This document shows, one piece after another, positions 62,536 to 64,000 of a stretch of DNA of 64,000 nt. The DNA lies in NCBI RefSeq assembly GCF_017994015.1, contig NZ_JAGOLP010000002.1, forward strand, positions 124,001 to 188,000, read 5' to 3'. Numbering within the stretch: position 1 is the stretch's first letter; the number at the start of each line of letters is the position of its first letter. The notes under the pieces were generated by a model. The model worked only from the letters and a program-made list of their open reading frames with translations, was not told the DNA's origin and did no database searches. The DNA comes from Ferrovibrio sp. (lineage in GTDB: Bacteria; Pseudomonadota; Alphaproteobacteria; Ferrovibrionales; Ferrovibrionaceae). The translations under genes and the position numbers were made by a program.

Positions 62536-63426
62536 GTGAACGCGCTGGACGCCCTGTCAAGGCTGGCGCCGCCGCAGGGCAATATTGCCATGCTGGTCGG
62601 GCTGATCGGGCGTGGCATCCAGGCCTCGCGCACCCCCTACATGCATGAAGCCGAAGGCGCCCGGCTCGGCCTGCCCTATATCTATCGCCTGATTGATCTC
62701 GACTGCCTGCCGCCTGCTGCCGCCCATCTGCCGACATTGCTTGATGCCGCCGAATGGCTCGGTTTTTCCGGCCTCAATATCACGCATCCCTACAAACAAC
62801 AGGTGCTGCCGCAACTGCACCGGCTGGCGCCGGAAGCCGCCGCCATCGGTGCGGTCAATACCGTGGTGTTCCGCCATGGCGAGCGTATCGGCTACAACAC
62901 CGATTGCTGGGGCTTTGCCGAAAGTTTCCGTCAAGGCTTGCCGCAGGCGCGCAAGCGGCAGGTGCTGCTGCTCGGCGCCGGCGGTGCTGGCCTGGCCGTG
63001 GCCCGCGCCCTGCTTGATCTGGGTGTTGAACGCCTGCTGGTGCATGACACGGATGCCGCCCGCGTGGCGCAATTGCTGGCGCAACTGGGCGATAGCCGCC
63101 TGGCCGCTGCCGGCGATGCGCAAACCGCGCTGGCGGAGGCCGATGGCCTGGTCAATGCCACGCCGGTGGGCATGGCCAGCTATCCCGGCAGCCCGATCCC
63201 GACAGAATGGCTGCGCCCGGAATTATGGGTGGCCGACATCATCTATTTCCCCGCCGAAACCGCCTTGCTGCAAGCGGCGCGGGCCTGCGGCTGCATCACC
63301 CTGCCGGGCGCCGGCATGGCGATTTTCCAGGCGGTGAAGGCGTTTGAACTGTTCAGCGGCATCGCGCCCGACCCGGCGGCGATGGCGCGGCATTTCCTGG
63401 CCGCCAGGCCCAATTTGTCTGATTAG
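62536..63426 (+). CDS. Shikimate/quinate 5-dehydrogenase (catabolic AroE/YdiB-like)
   Basis: 296 residues. LIGRGIQASRTPYMHEAEG (substrate), GLNITHPYKQQVLP (catalytic Lys in HPYK), AVNTVVFRHGERIGYNTDCWGF (catalytic Asp in NTD), and GAGGAGLAVARALLDLGVERLLVHDTDAARV (dinucleotide). After the second strand an acidic HDTD replaces the NRT motif that holds NADP in AroE, so NAD is predicted, in line with catabolism. Start GTG 62536 follows GGGAGGA at 62525-62531; an upstream GTG 62518 is possible. Confidence 0.9.
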   Translation: MNALDALSRLAPPQGNIAMLVGLIGRGIQASRTPYMHEAEGARLGLPYIYRLIDLDCLPPAAAHLPTLLDAAEWLGFSGLNITHPYKQQVLPQLHRLAPEAAAIGAVNTVVFRHGERIGYNTDCWGFAESFRQGLPQARKRQVLLLGAGGAGLAVARALLDLGVERLLVHDTDAARVAQLLAQLGDSRLAAAGDAQTALAEADGLVNATPVGMASYPGSPIPTEWLRPELWVADIIYFPAETALLQAARACGCITLPGAGMAIFQAVKAFELFSGIAPDPAAMARHFLAARPNLSD

Positions 63427-63464
63427 CGTCAACAAACCAAAAACCAAAAACGGAGGAAACGATT

Positions 63465-64000
63465 ATGAACAACATCACCACCCGCCGCCGCTTCCTGGCC
63501 GGCACCGGCATGGCCGCCGCCCTGGCGACACTGCCGGCGCTCACCGCCCACGCCCAGGCCGGCAAACCGAAGCTGCGTTTCTCGGCAGTGTTTTCCGAGC
63601 AGGATATCCGCGCCGAGATGATGAAGAAATTCGCCGAAGGCGTGGCCGGCGATTTTGTGTTCGAGGGCTATTACGGCGGCAACCTGTTCAAGCAAGGCAC
63701 CGAACTGGTGGCGTTGCAGCGCGGCAATCTGGAAATGGGCAATATCGCGCCGCAGGATATTTCCAAGCAGATTCCGGCCTGGTCGATCCTCACCGCCGCC
63801 TATCTGTTCCGCGATGCCGAGCATCTGACCAAGTTTTTCAACAGCCCGGCCGGCGCCGAGATGAAGGCGATGACCGAGGACAAGCTCGGCCTGCGCATTC
63901 TCGGCCCGACCTATTTCGGCGCGCGCCAGCTTGGCCTGAAGCCGAACAAGAAGATCACCACCCCGGCCGATCTGGCCGGCATCAAGCTGCGTATGCCGCC
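63465..64000 (+). CDS. TRAP transporter substrate-binding protein DctP (N-terminal part)
   Basis: 178 codons to the window edge. The signal TRRRFLAGTGMAAAL is twin-arginine type. The mature part (FAEGVAGDFVFEGYYGGNLFKQGTELVALQRGNLEMGNIAPQDISKQIPAWSILTAAYLFRDAEHL) matches DctP/TAXI-free TRAP solute binding proteins, which capture organic acids in the periplasm. The ATG at 63465 follows GGAGGAAAC. It lies 38 bp after the shikimate dehydrogenase, so it probably imports quinate, shikimate or a related acid. Confidence 0.88.
   Translation, partial: MNNITTRRRFLAGTGMAAALATLPALTAHAQAGKPKLRFSAVFSEQDIRAEMMKKFAEGVAGDFVFEGYYGGNLFKQGTELVALQRGNLEMGNIAPQDISKQIPAWSILTAAYLFRDAEHLTKFFNSPAGAEMKAMTEDKLGLRILGPTYFGARQLGLKPNKKITTPADLAGIKLRMP

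Overview
The window looks like a GC-rich alphaproteobacterial chromosome segment, probably of Rhodospirillales type and lying near the replication origin. That placement is inferred from gene content and order (mnmE, then mnmG-rsmG-parA-parB with parS sites), not from a database search. Housekeeping genes are mixed with small accessory modules.

Layout. 1-2.3 kb: a truncated acyltransferase-3 gene divergent from a TetR gene with a perfect operator between them, tRNA-Leu(UAA), a PAS_5 gene and a 264-bp MITE-like element. 2.3-6.4 kb (minus strand): ccdAB followed closely by a TetR gene and a secreted hydrolase, plus a large DUF255 thioredoxin-fold protein. 6.5-9.9 kb: DUF6489, a [2Fe-2S] ferredoxin, mnmE, a GNAT and a MOSC protein. 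9.9-16.1 kb: the partition region, with three perfect parS sites and a DnaA-box match upstream of mnmG, then rsmG-parA-MNT-HEPN-parB-membrane protein. A nucleotidyltransferase/HEPN toxin-antitoxin pair sits between parA and parB with overlapping reading frames. 16.1-17.6 kb (minus): an RlaP-like nucleotidyltransferase coupled to an orphan HD domain of CCA-enzyme type. 18-26.1 kb: amtB, then an ATP-grasp / alpha-E / Anbu peptidase set interrupted by an antiparallel chemoreceptor with a PilZ tail.

26-37.4 kb: mixed genes (PA14-like lipoprotein, 2OG oxygenase, exonuclease III, pentapeptide protein, a frameshifted hicA beside an intact DUF1902 antitoxin, gentisate dioxygenase, an OmpR-type regulator, copA-cueR with a MerR-type promoter that probably gives leaderless mRNA, DUF2855). 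37.5-39.6 kb: a three-PAS histidine kinase. 39.6-47.4 kb: an SCP2 gene divergent from an acyl-CoA catabolic operon (PECR-like SDR, carboxylase beta, acyl-CoA dehydrogenase, biotin-carboxylase alpha, GNAT, acyl-CoA dehydrogenase) around a strong palindrome. 47.4-59.6 kb: TPR lipoprotein, DHCW cupin, AraC regulator, Na/Pi cotransporter, and a pbpC-alpha-2-macroglobulin pair. 59.7-64 kb: a quinate/shikimate catabolic locus (3-dehydroshikimate dehydratase, TetR regulator, NAD-type shikimate dehydrogenase, start of a TRAP transporter) with two related operators.

The most unusual feature is the HEPN/MNT module embedded in the chromosomal parAB operon. Close behind are the stand-alone RlaP/HD RNA-repair-like pair next to it, the MITE that supplies a stop codon, and the decayed hicA. 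All functions are assigned by reading motifs in the translated sequence; no searches were run.
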